Part shown: positions 35,907-44,059 of the stretch, piece after piece | How the letters are laid out: the number at the start of each line of letters is the position of its first letter | Position numbering within the stretch: the first letter of the stretch is position 1 | Assembly: GCF_012849055.1 (NCBI RefSeq) | Contig: NZ_CP051677.1 | Coordinates: 2,929,001 to 2,993,000 of the forward strand | Length of the DNA: 64,000 nt | Reading direction: 5' to 3' | Source of the DNA: Spirosoma rhododendri | GTDB lineage: Bacteria > Bacteroidota > Bacteroidia > Cytophagales > Spirosomataceae | Position numbers and translations under genes: made by a program | Notes under the pieces: generated by a model | Told to the model about the DNA's origin: nothing | What the model saw: only the letters and a program-made list of their open reading frames with translations | Databases searched by the model: none

Positions 35907-36006
35907 TTGTCCCCGACAGCTTCCAGCTGTCGGAGACGCGCTAGCGGCTAATAGGGTACCTGAAAATAGCCTGACGGCTCCGACAGCTGGAAGCTGTCGG
36001 GGACAA
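35907..36006. repeat. REP-like inverted repeat with self-complementary arms
   Basis: Perfect 28-base arms (35907-35934 and 35979-36006) around a 44-base spacer. Each arm is itself a hairpin, CCGACAGCT-TCC-AGCTGTCGG, so the layout is that of two inverted REP units. It lies between the convergent ribD and Uma2 genes, 13 bases from the Uma2 stop. Confidence 0.85.
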
Positions 36007-36018
36007 TCAAACAAGCAG

Positions 36019-36690
36019 TCAGCGAAGCAGGGTCGCCATTGTCTGCAAATTGACATCGGCGTCAAAAGCGGATCGGATGGGGATGGCAAAGCCCGGTAGT
36101 GCAAACGACCGGATCGTGCCTTCGCCTGCTTTCAGAATCAGTCGGTATTGCCCGTCGGTGAGGTGGTATTGTTCAATAGATTGCTCGTCGGCGTCGATAA
36201 TCCAGTATTCTTCAACGCCATGCGCCTGATAGTCGTCGTATTTGATGCCCCCAACGGAGGTTGCCCGGTCACGCTTGGCTGTACCATCAGAGAGCACTTC
36301 GATAACCAGGTCAGGGGCGGGGAACAGGGTTTGTTTGTCTGTAAACGTGTCGGCTTTGGTGCGCCCGAAAAAGCAGATGTCCGGTTCGTAATCATTGCGG
36401 GTTAGGGCCGTCATGATTTTCTCAATCCCGACAAATCCCAGCTTGTTGTGCCGACGTACGTAGATGTCAACCAGGTGAAAAAGAAGACCGGTCGCTTCGT
36501 TGTGCGACTTCTTAACCGGCGAATGCAGCACGATTTCGCCGTTGATAAACTCAACCTTTTCCTGCTCGGTAATATCGTTGTAGAACGTTTCCCGCTTCTT
36601 GCGTTCTTCGTTCAGGGCGGCCTGAATCTCCTGCATAATCAAGTACGCATCCGGATACTCTAAAATCTGCTCGTCAAGGTGCTGGTGCAT
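36019..36690 (-). CDS. Uma2 family endonuclease-fold protein
   Basis: A 223-residue second Uma2 (DUF820) protein. EKVEFINGEIVLHSP opens the domain, YEPDICFFG and APDLVIEVLSDGT carry the acidic residues of the PD-(D/E)XK site, and HGVEEYWIIDADEQ closes it. It differs enough from the copy at 29006 that recent duplication is unlikely. The first 45 residues form a charged helical extension. The longer frame opens with TTG at 36720; the ATG at 36690 (MHQHLDEQILEYPD) is preferred. The role is unknown. Confidence 0.87.
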   Translation of the reverse strand: MHQHLDEQILEYPDAYLIMQEIQAALNEERKKRETFYNDITEQEKVEFINGEIVLHSPVKKSHNEATGLLFHLVDIYVRRHNKLGFVGIEKIMTALTRNDYEPDICFFGRTKADTFTDKQTLFPAPDLVIEVLSDGTAKRDRATSVGGIKYDDYQAHGVEEYWIIDADEQSIEQYHLTDGQYRLILKAGEGTIRSFALPGFAIPIRSAFDADVNLQTMATLLR

Positions 36691-36725
36691 AGTGTGGTGG
36701 GTAAGTCCACGAATATACAAAAACA

Positions 36726-36815
36726 GTTTAAGGTTTGTTGTTCAAGGTTTAAGGTCAGTAGCGCAGACTAACGTTAAACCTTGAACCGCCCGGCGGCCCG
36801 GTACAAACCTTAAAC
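36726..36815. repeat. Inverted unit-repeat element, GTTTAAG type, with GC-rich insert
   Basis: The left arm 36726-36755 matches a right arm split into 36771-36786 and 36803-36815 by a 16-base GC-rich insert (36787-36802). Units are GTTTAAG, GTTTGTT and GTTCAAG. It begins 3 bases after the stop of the minus-strand lipoprotein gene. Confidence 0.82.
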
Positions 36816-36818
36816 CCA

Positions 36819-37325
36819 TCACTGCGCCTGCGCTACCGGCGTGGCGTTGGCACCGATGTTGCCGCTGGCAATGACCGCGCTGCCCGCCATTATTTTGACG
36901 TTAGCGTTGTAGGTGCTCAGCTTATCGAAGAAACCGGCTTCGCTGATCGTGTAGTATTTGTTGGTTGCAAATGCGCCCGTGGCCCCGCTGACCGCGTCGA
37001 GGGGTTTCAGGGCCGTGGTTGAGCTTGCCGTTAGCGCACCCTGATAAATCGAAGAGGCATACGATGTGCCGCTTGCCGTGTTGTACAGGCCCATCTGCAC
37101 CAGCGTTACCGACGAACTGTATTTGTAGAAAACAACCCGGCCGTAGACCGCACTGCCACTCACACCCGTCAGGCTGTAGGCTTTGTAGACAGACACTGTT
37201 CCCCCGCCGGGGGCCGCGTTCGATAGCGGTTCGTAGTTGGTTTGTTCGCAGGCCGTCGTCAGGCCGATCAGTGCGATCAGGATACCGGCCAGCAGGCTAA
37301 AACTTAGGTTGGTATATCGTTTCAT
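36819..37325 (-). CDS. Hypothetical lipoprotein next to TonB receptor
   Basis: A 168-residue lipoprotein with signal LLAGILIALIGLTTAC (cysteine at residue 26) and a mature part rich in S, T, G, A and Y that looks like a beta-sandwich. VVFYKYSSSVTLVQMGLY suggests a small extracellular domain. It starts 12 bases after the receptor gene at 37338 and is almost certainly co-transcribed with it, so it may be an accessory surface protein of that receptor. It is not a SusD homologue and I do not recognise the family. Confidence 0.7.
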   Translation of the reverse strand: MKRYTNLSFSLLAGILIALIGLTTACEQTNYEPLSNAAPGGGTVSVYKAYSLTGVSGSAVYGRVVFYKYSSSVTLVQMGLYNTASGTSYASSIYQGALTASSTTALKPLDAVSGATGAFATNKYYTISEAGFFDKLSTYNANVKIMAGSAVIASGNIGANATPVAQAQ

Positions 37326-37337
37326 GGGAGAGATAGC

Positions 37338-40286
37338 TTAGAAATTGAACATGACACGGCCGTAGTAATACGCTCCGTTAGACCCTTGCTGGTAACTCGA
37401 ATACAGCGTGAAGCCCCGGTTTTCAGCGCGCAGTAGCTGCGGATATTTGTCGAGGATGTTGCTACCGCCGATCGAGAATTTCAGGTTGCGGTTCAGGGCG
37501 TATCCTAAACTCAGATCGAAAATGGCCTGCGACGAAAACGTCTGATCGTAGTAGTTCCCCTGATCGTCGGCCGATACGGACAGTGCCGTGATTTGCCCGA
37601 AGTAAGTACCCCGTATCATGGCGTCCCACTTACCCTGCCGGTACATCACCGAACCGATCAGCTTGGTGCGTGGTGTGCCGGTTTCGAACTGCCCGATTAC
37701 GTCGCGGCTCAGGTACTTGCCAACGACCTGCTCAGGGGTCAGGTTCTGTACGTTCAGATTCAGCGTGTTGCGGCTCAGGATGGTGTTCTTGCTGAAAATG
37801 CCCGCGAGGCTATACGTCAGGCTGCTCTTGCCCGACAGGTTCTGTGTGTAGTTGCCCACGATCTCCAGCCCCTGCGACCGTACATTAGCTCCATTGACGA
37901 AAAACTGCGCTTCGCCACCTCCGATAACTTCGTTGTAGTTGTTGCCGACCTCTGACGCGTTGAAGAAGCTGGTCTGGAAAATCCGGCCGTCGACGTCGAC
38001 GCGGTATGCATCGACCGTGACTTCAAAACCACGCATCGGCTGGTAGGTCAGGCCAAAGCCGTAGGTACGCGAATTTTCCTGCTTCAGCCCTTTGATGCCC
38101 AATGCCCGCGCAGCTGTGCTGTTGGTCGGGTAGGTCGTTACGTCGAGCGGCTGCGGCACCCCGTTGGCGTCGGGAATGAAGGCCGTTGTTGTGTGCGTGT
38201 AGTTGATCTCCTGCAACGACGGTGCCCGGAAGCCCGTTGCCACCGACCCCCGAATTGTCAGGGTAGGGGTGACGTTGTAGCGGGCGGCAATCTTGCCAAT
38301 CGTTACCCCGCCAAAGTCGGAGTAGTTTTCGACGCGCAGGGCAGCCGCCAACAGCAGTTTGCGGGTTATTTCGAGTTCGGTGTCGAGGTAAGCGGCCATT
38401 GTTGTGCGGAAGGCGTTGCGCTCGTCTTTCGGGCCAAAACCGGAGAAGCACTGGCAGTTGGCCGCGAAGTTTTTCACCGTGATCTCCTGCCCGGCATACA
38501 CCGATAGTGGTTTGCCGTCGGCTCCCACGATGGGCTGGGCGCTGCCGTCCTGCAAGGGTTTGCCATCCGGCCCGATCAGCAGGCCGGCCTGTGTAGCGGT
38601 CAGCACACCCGCATCGCCGTAGGCGTAGCTTTCTTCCTGCCCCCGGATGATTTTGTAGTTTTCGACCCGCATCTCCGCCCCAAACGCGACGTTCAGACCG
38701 TTTAGAACGCCTTTGAAATAGCGCGAGAAGTCGAGGTTTGTCGAGTTCTGGGTAAACTGGTTCGTGCCGATGTTCATGTTGACCGGCGAGTTGGCACCAA
38801 TCGACGCGTTGAACGTGTTGACCATGCCGATCTGCGAGGTGTTGCTGCCGAACGTGTTGCTGAAGTCGACGCTGAACTCGCCTACCTTACTGCGAAGGCC
38901 AACCGTGTTTGATATGTCGCCGGTGTTGGTGGTCAGCTGCGGCCGAAAGCCGTTCGGATAGAGCAGGTAGTTGGAGCGGTCGGTTTGCCCCGGCCGGCGG
39001 TAGTAGCACGAGAAGCCTTTGAGGTACTTGTACGAAATACCGCCGAAGCTGTACAGCGTCGTGGTGGGGCTGATTTCGTACCCGGCGTTGTAGAAAGCCG
39101 AACCCAGCGTAATACCCGGCATCCCGGCATACACGGCGAAGTCAGCGGGCGTGTAATTGCGGGCGCTGAGCAATCCGGCCTGCGTTGCCAGTGAACTGCT
39201 CAGCGACGTATTACCAGTTACCTGCGCAGCAACCAGTTCCGGGTTGGTGATAATTGGCCGACCGTATTTGTCGGTGCGCAGGTTGTTGAGGTAGGTGTCG
39301 TCGTAAATCTGCCAGTCGTTGACGAACGGGCGTACGGTCGGTCGGCGCTGTGTGATCTGCCCCGTTATGTTGAGGTAGCCTTTATCCCCGATTTTGAAGC
39401 CGTAGTTGGCGTCGAACTGGTAGTTGAACCCATCGGGCTTACCCGCGCTGGTGAGGTCGCCCGCCTGCCCGCCGGAGTTCAGGTAGCCACCCGCCGTCAG
39501 ACTGCTCGTTAGCTTATTGGTGCCTTTTTTCAGGATGATGTTGATGACCCCGGCTACAGCGTCGGAGCCATACTGGGCAGCAGCACCGTCGCGCAGAATC
39601 TCGACCCGATCGATGGCAGCCGCCGGAATCGTCATCATGTCAACCGATGTCGAGGGGCTCCCCACCGCCGTTGTTGTGATAAGCAGCGACGAAGTATGCC
39701 GACGCTTGCCGTTGACCAGCACCAATGTCTGGTTGGGGGCAAGGTTACGCAGCTGAACCGGGTCGACGTGTGAATCGAGGTCGCCACCCTGGTTGCGTAC
39801 GGCGTTAAAGCTGGGGGCCACGAAAGCCAGCATCTGCGCGAGGTCCATCTGGGGCAGGTCGCCCATGATGTCCTTAATCGAAATAACGTCGACCGGTACA
39901 GGTGTTTCCAGAATTGTGCGCCCCGTATTGCGCGTGCCGGTCACGACCAGTTCGGTTAGTTGCGTAGCGTCCTCATCAAGCGTGATCGTAAGGCTGCTGC
40001 CCGTACCGACGCGCACTTCTTTTGATTTGAAGCCAATAAAGCTGACAACGAGTGTGCTGGTGGGGGCAGCTTCCAACGAAAACTCCCCCTGACTATCGGT
40101 AATGGCACCCCTCGTGCTGCCTTTAACCAATACGTTGACGCCCTGTATGGCTTCCTGATTGGTACCCACTACTTTACCCGTAATTCGTTTGGTTTGCGCC
40201 AGTACCGTGCCGGGGATGAGGGAGGCTAGCATTAGCACGGCCAGCAGCAGGCGCAGGCCGTTGTGAGCAGGTAATAGTTTAATCAT
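37338..40286 (-). CDS. TonB-dependent outer membrane receptor
   Basis: A 982-residue receptor with a signal peptide (LLLAVLMLASLIPGTVLAQ), a carboxypeptidase-regulatory-like domain (RITGKVVGTNQEAIQGVNVL), a plug (about residues 120-260, with RVEILRDGAAAQYGSDAVAGVINI) and a beta barrel ending GRVMFNF. The plug segment NLAPNQTLVLVNGKRRHTSSLL shows it is related to the receptor at 31735. Three cysteines occur in the barrel region (one in FSCYYRR, two in CQCFSG), which is unusual for outer membrane barrels. The lipoprotein gene follows directly. The substrate is unknown. Confidence 0.92.
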   Translation of the reverse strand: MIKLLPAHNGLRLLLAVLMLASLIPGTVLAQTKRITGKVVGTNQEAIQGVNVLVKGSTRGAITDSQGEFSLEAAPTSTLVVSFIGFKSKEVRVGTGSSLTITLDEDATQLTELVVTGTRNTGRTILETPVPVDVISIKDIMGDLPQMDLAQMLAFVAPSFNAVRNQGGDLDSHVDPVQLRNLAPNQTLVLVNGKRRHTSSLLITTTAVGSPSTSVDMMTIPAAAIDRVEILRDGAAAQYGSDAVAGVINIILKKGTNKLTSSLTAGGYLNSGGQAGDLTSAGKPDGFNYQFDANYGFKIGDKGYLNITGQITQRRPTVRPFVNDWQIYDDTYLNNLRTDKYGRPIITNPELVAAQVTGNTSLSSSLATQAGLLSARNYTPADFAVYAGMPGITLGSAFYNAGYEISPTTTLYSFGGISYKYLKGFSCYYRRPGQTDRSNYLLYPNGFRPQLTTNTGDISNTVGLRSKVGEFSVDFSNTFGSNTSQIGMVNTFNASIGANSPVNMNIGTNQFTQNSTNLDFSRYFKGVLNGLNVAFGAEMRVENYKIIRGQEESYAYGDAGVLTATQAGLLIGPDGKPLQDGSAQPIVGADGKPLSVYAGQEITVKNFAANCQCFSGFGPKDERNAFRTTMAAYLDTELEITRKLLLAAALRVENYSDFGGVTIGKIAARYNVTPTLTIRGSVATGFRAPSLQEINYTHTTTAFIPDANGVPQPLDVTTYPTNSTAARALGIKGLKQENSRTYGFGLTYQPMRGFEVTVDAYRVDVDGRIFQTSFFNASEVGNNYNEVIGGGEAQFFVNGANVRSQGLEIVGNYTQNLSGKSSLTYSLAGIFSKNTILSRNTLNLNVQNLTPEQVVGKYLSRDVIGQFETGTPRTKLIGSVMYRQGKWDAMIRGTYFGQITALSVSADDQGNYYDQTFSSQAIFDLSLGYALNRNLKFSIGGSNILDKYPQLLRAENRGFTLYSSYQQGSNGAYYYGRVMFNF

Positions 40287-40813
40287 GGTTGATTGACTGT
40301 TGGTTGGGAGATAGCTGAGGTTTACTCTTTGTTGATAAACTGGCTAAAAAGAGGAAGGCAGGCGATTGGCTGATTAATGAAACGACGAATAACAGATGGC
40401 GAATAGCAACTCGAAAAATGTAGACAATACGAAGCCTGTCAACCTTTTTTGGGGTTGGTTGGAAGAAGCGGAAAGCGGATCTGATACACTCAATGCATAC
40501 GCATCAATTGAGTCGTATGATTGATAAACAAGGCCAGGAAGAGCAGTTGTGGCGGGCTCACGTTACGCGATCGGTGGCCCATTCGTTTTGTTGTACTTTA
40601 TCAAATATGCTATTATTTATTTCGTAAAAAAATGAATAGATAGAATATTATATTGAGTTTATGGAATAATGTAATAGAAAATTATATGATTTATATTTTG
40701 CCCTGTTCTATTGAGTAAACGGGCACGAAAAAGCCGGTATACATGAATTAAAATTCATTAAATCAGCTAGTTAACGGACGATGTAGCGTTTTTTGAAATA
40801 GAACATAAGCAAG
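40287..40813. other. Long AT-rich intergenic region upstream of the TonB receptor
   Basis: About 530 bases with no supported gene. The stretch 40600-40770 is very AT-rich. On the minus strand, TTG (40440-40442) followed after 17 bases by TACATTTT (40415-40422) is a weak promoter candidate for the receptor, giving a leader of about 120 bases. I see no riboswitch-like fold by eye. Confidence 0.45.
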
Positions 40814-40851
40814 AACGGCCCTAAACGCGACAACTTACGTTTAGGGCCGTT
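40814..40851 (-). terminator. Terminator after nagA
   Basis: A 14-base stem AACGGCCCTAAACG (40814-40827) with its complement at 40838-40851 and a 10-base loop, 24 bases after the nagA stop. It is nearly symmetrical and could act on both strands. Confidence 0.78.
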
Positions 40852-40874
40852 TCTGTCGGCATATGCCACTTGAT

Positions 40875-42038
40875 TTACTGCCAAACAGCCTGTACGTTCA
40901 GGGCTTTGTCGAGCCGGACAAGCCGGGCCGCGTAGCCTGCCTGTACCCGCCCAATCTGATCGCCCAGCCCGGCTACATCGGCCGGAATGCTCGTCGCCTT
41001 ACGGAGTGCATCGGTCAGGGGCAGCCCCGCCTTCTCCACACACACACGCACACAATCGATCAGGGTCAATGCCGATCCCGCCAGTTTGCCTTCGTCATTC
41101 ATGTATCGTCCGGGTCCATTTGGGTCGGTTGCGTAATGCACCACAAACTCGCCGAGCGTAAATGTGGGCCTGGGGCCGTCGACACCCGGAGGGGCGGCAA
41201 AGAGGGCGTCGGAAATTAGAAACAGCCGGTCGCCAAGCAGCCGGTGCGCGATACGAATTGTTGCCGGGTCACAGTGGTAGCCGTCGGCTACCAGGCTGGT
41301 GCAGACCGTCGGATGATCGAAGATGGCCCCCACCACACCCGGCTCGCGGCTTTCATACCCGCGCATGGCGTTGTACAAGTGCGTAGCCAGCGGAATCTGC
41401 CCCGTGTTAAGCGCGTCGGTCGCCTGTCGGTATGTCGCGTTACTGTGCCCCAGCGACAACCGCGTGTTGGGGTGTTTTAGGTCGAATAGCTGCTGAAGTC
41501 GTGCCGGGGGAAGCATTTCGGGGGCCAGCGTCAGAATCCGGATTATGTCGGCGTTGCGGCTGAACAGCGTATTCAGTTCGGCTTCGTCGGGAACGCGCAC
41601 GAACGCGGCACTGTGCGCCCCCCGCTTGATGGGATTGAAATACGGCCCTTCGATATGAATGCCCGGTACACCCATCGGGTTTTCTGCCCGCACCACCTGC
41701 ACGGCGTCCATCGCCTGCTGCATCACATCGAGCGACGTCGAATGGATGGTCGGCAGCAGGGTAGTTGTGCCGTTGCGGTTGTGCGTGTCGAAAATATGCC
41801 GGACCGTATCGGGCGTCGGAATCTCGTTGAGAAACAACTGAGAACCACCGTAAAGCTGCAAGTCGATCAGCCCCGGAACTAAGTAGTCGTCGGCCAGGTC
41901 AATTACCGTTGCGCCGGGTGCATCGACAGGCTGATCACTGACGGTTTGAATGCGTCCATCGGCGATGTGTACCGATGCATTGGTTAGAAAGCGGTCGTCC
42001 AGAAAGACGGTCGCACGTTGGAAAAGAATGTTGTTCAT
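40875..42038 (-). CDS. nagA: N-acetylglucosamine-6-phosphate deacetylase
   Basis: A 387-residue amidohydrolase that removes acetate from GlcNAc-6-P in amino sugar recycling. PGLIDLQLYGG replaces the HxH metal pair of other amidohydrolases, as is normal in NagA. E130 in HIEGPYFNP, H198 in LGHSNATY and H220 in ATHLYNAM are metal ligands, and D277 in LISDALFAAP is the catalytic acid. No nagB or transporter gene is adjacent. The gene ends at a terminator. Confidence 0.93.
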   Translation of the reverse strand: MNNILFQRATVFLDDRFLTNASVHIADGRIQTVSDQPVDAPGATVIDLADDYLVPGLIDLQLYGGSQLFLNEIPTPDTVRHIFDTHNRNGTTTLLPTIHSTSLDVMQQAMDAVQVVRAENPMGVPGIHIEGPYFNPIKRGAHSAAFVRVPDEAELNTLFSRNADIIRILTLAPEMLPPARLQQLFDLKHPNTRLSLGHSNATYRQATDALNTGQIPLATHLYNAMRGYESREPGVVGAIFDHPTVCTSLVADGYHCDPATIRIAHRLLGDRLFLISDALFAAPPGVDGPRPTFTLGEFVVHYATDPNGPGRYMNDEGKLAGSALTLIDCVRVCVEKAGLPLTDALRKATSIPADVAGLGDQIGRVQAGYAARLVRLDKALNVQAVWQ

Positions 42039-42069
42039 GACAACGTAAGTCGCCTGGGAGTTTACTCTA

Positions 42070-42354
42070 CTACACGTCTTTTGTCGTCAACTCAACAGGC
42101 GCGGCCAGCCAGTCTTTCGCCAATTCGCCGAACGCCTTCATGTGCGGCATCTGATTGTGGGCGGCCAACCCGGCGGCATCGGTCCAGAGTTCGTGCATGA
42201 TAAAGTGGTCGGGATGCTCTTCGCTGGTGTAGAGTTCGTAGAGCAGGCAGGCGTCTTCCTCGCGCACTTTCGCTACGAGGTTGAACAGGCCGTTACGCAA
42301 ATCGGCTTCGGCACCGGGTTTTGCCTGAATGACAGCAAAAACGGATAGGGGCAT
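42070..42354 (-). CDS. Antibiotic biosynthesis monooxygenase (ABM) domain protein
   Basis: A 94-residue ABM-fold protein, similar to YgiN quinol monooxygenases. Family marks are the N-terminal strand VFAVIQAKPGAEADL, the central LLYELYTSEEHPDHFIMHELW, and AAHNQMPHMKAF near the end. Members are cofactor-free oxygenases or dimeric proteins of unknown role. It begins 6 bases after an inverted repeat that separates it from aroE. Confidence 0.87.
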   Translation of the reverse strand: MPLSVFAVIQAKPGAEADLRNGLFNLVAKVREEDACLLYELYTSEEHPDHFIMHELWTDAAGLAAHNQMPHMKAFGELAKDWLAAPVELTTKDV

Positions 42355-42360
42355 AATTTC

Positions 42361-42485
42361 GGTATACGGTTTTCGGTGTATGGTTTACGGTTTACAGAGT
42401 TTCGTCTGTTAAGCAAAACTCGCCACGTAACGGACCGCGCCACGGTGGCCGCCGTAAACTGTATACCATAAACCGAATACCGTAA
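42361..42485. repeat. Inverted unit-repeat element, GGTTTAC type, with GC-rich insert
   Basis: The left arm 42361-42395 and right arm 42454-42485 are degenerate complements built of 7-base units GGTATAC, GGTTTTC and GGTTTAC. The loop side of the right arm holds a GC-rich block (42432-42453) with CGCCACGGTGGCCG, similar to inserts at 36787 and 45891. In the direction of transcription it begins about 8 bases after the aroE stop. Confidence 0.78.
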
Positions 42486-42492
42486 TCTGTGT

Positions 42493-43239
42493 TTACTCCT
42501 GCCAGATTGCCCAGGCTTTTTCGGCTTGCAGCACCAGCATTTGATAGCCGTTCACGGCTGCTGCACCGCGCGCATGGCCGAGTTGCATAAAACGGGTTTC
42601 GGCGGGATTATAAACCAGATCATATAGCAAATGCCGATCGGTTAGCTGATCGTAGGGGAGGGCCGGAGCTTCGTCAGTATGCGGATACGTACCAACAGGG
42701 GAACAGTTAATCAGCAACTCGTACTGATCGATCACATCCGGTAATTCGTCGTAGGTGAGATTATCGGCCGTTTTGGTGCGCGAGACAACTTTGTAAGCTA
42801 TTCCCAGGTCGGAAAGGGCCGCGACAACGGCTTTCGACGCACCACCCGTACCCAATACCAGCGCCCGTAGATCGGTAGTCGTGCGGTTCAGCGCGGCCAG
42901 CCAATCCTCTAGCGATTGCCGGAACCCGTAATAGTCGGAGTTGTATCCCGTTCGTGAACCGTCAGCTTCGATTTTAATCACGTTGACGGCTCCTACTTTT
43001 TCCGCCGATGCATCGAGCCGATCGAGGTAGGGTTGTACGGCCTGCTTATGGGGGATGGTTACGTTTAGTCCGCGCAAACCGGGTTGCTCCAATAGCGCAG
43101 GCAGGGCCGTCGCGACGTCGGGCATCTCGAACAGTTCGTAGCGGCTATCGGCGATGCCTTCGCGGGCAAATTTTTCGGTGAAATACCGCTGCGAAAAGGA
43201 GTGCGTCAGCGGGTAGCCAATCAGGCCGTAGGTGTTCAT
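42493..43239 (-). CDS. aroE: Shikimate dehydrogenase
   Basis: A 248-residue AroE that reduces 3-dehydroshikimate with NADPH in the aromatic amino acid pathway. The substrate motif YPLTHSFSQ, the catalytic lysine K65 in NVTIPHKQ, the nucleotide loop VLGTGGASKAV and INCSPVGTYP are present. It is slightly shorter than the E. coli enzyme. It is followed and preceded by inverted repeats. No other shikimate gene is nearby. Confidence 0.95.
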   Translation of the reverse strand: MNTYGLIGYPLTHSFSQRYFTEKFAREGIADSRYELFEMPDVATALPALLEQPGLRGLNVTIPHKQAVQPYLDRLDASAEKVGAVNVIKIEADGSRTGYNSDYYGFRQSLEDWLAALNRTTTDLRALVLGTGGASKAVVAALSDLGIAYKVVSRTKTADNLTYDELPDVIDQYELLINCSPVGTYPHTDEAPALPYDQLTDRHLLYDLVYNPAETRFMQLGHARGAAAVNGYQMLVLQAEKAWAIWQE

Positions 43240-43247
43240 TAGTAAAA

Positions 43248-43323
43248 GTTTAAGGTCTGAAGTTCAAGGTTTAACGTCGGCAGCAGCGGCATAACCTTGA
43301 ACTTCAGACCTTAAACCTTAAAC
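43248..43323. repeat. Inverted unit-repeat element, GTTTAAG type
   Basis: Perfect 24-base arms (43248-43271 and 43293-43316) with a 21-base loop; the right side runs on with one more unit to 43323. Units within an arm differ (GTTTAAG, GTCTGAA, GTTCAAG), yet the two arms are exact complements. It lies between the DedA stop and the aroE start. Confidence 0.9.
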
Positions 43324-43328
43324 GGGCG

Positions 43329-43970
43329 CTAGGCAAACCGCTTCTTAACGAACTCGAAGACAATCGGCAGCAGCGACAGGCCAACGATACCGAAGACGAC
43401 GAATTCAAAATTCTTCTGCACAAACGGCAGGTTGCCGAAGAAATAGCCCACCAGCGTAATGCTCGTCACCCACAGAATAGCCCCCATGATGCAGTTCCGA
43501 ATGTAGGTGCTGTAGATCATGCTGCCCGCCCCGGCCACGAAGGGCGCAATCGTGCGGACGATGGGAATGAAGCGGGCGATGATAACCGTCCGTCCGCCGT
43601 ATTTGGCGTAAAACTTCTCGGTTTCGTAGATGTATTCGCGCTTGAAGAACAGAATCCGTTCGCGCATCTTGATCTGATTCCCCAGCGTTTTGCCGACGAA
43701 GTAATTGACATTGTCGCCCAGCAGGGCCGCCACGATCAGTAGCGGGATGATGACACCGACGCTCAGTTCGTTGGTATCGCGGGCCGCTAATGCTCCAGCG
43801 GCAAACAGCAGCGAATCGCCCGGAAGCAGCGGCATTACGATCAGCCCTGTTTCGGTAAACACGATCAGAAACAGGATCGCGTAGAGCAGTACACCGTATT
43901 CATTGGCCCACAGATCGAGGTGACGATCCAGGTGCAGCAAAAAATCAAGCAGCGATTTAAAAATGTCCAT
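43329..43970 (-). CDS. DedA/VTT family membrane protein
   Basis: A 213-residue DedA-family protein; relatives flip phospholipids or undecaprenyl phosphate. FTETGLIVMPLLPGDSLLF gives the E and D residues of the first re-entrant loop, and GGRTVIIARFIPIVRTIAPF gives the conserved arginines of the second. Membrane segments follow at the C-terminus, which ends in a basic tail (EFVKKRFA). It is flanked by inverted repeats on both sides. Confidence 0.92.
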   Translation of the reverse strand: MDIFKSLLDFLLHLDRHLDLWANEYGVLLYAILFLIVFTETGLIVMPLLPGDSLLFAAGALAARDTNELSVGVIIPLLIVAALLGDNVNYFVGKTLGNQIKMRERILFFKREYIYETEKFYAKYGGRTVIIARFIPIVRTIAPFVAGAGSMIYSTYIRNCIMGAILWVTSITLVGYFFGNLPFVQKNFEFVVFGIVGLSLLPIVFEFVKKRFA

Positions 43971-43981
43971 CCGGGGAATTG

Positions 43982-44055
43982 GTTTAACGTTTGTAGTTCA
44001 AGGCTTAAGGTTTTGATGGTCAACAACCTTGAACCTCAAACAATAAACCTTGAAC
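43982..44055. repeat. Inverted unit-repeat element, GTTTAAG type
   Basis: Arms of 31 bases (43982-44012 and 44025-44055) match at about 23 positions across a 12-base loop. Left-arm units are GTTTAAC, GTTTGTA, GTTCAAG and similar. In the direction of transcription it begins 4 bases after the stop of the ComA-like gene. Confidence 0.78.
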
Positions 44056-44059
44056 GCGC

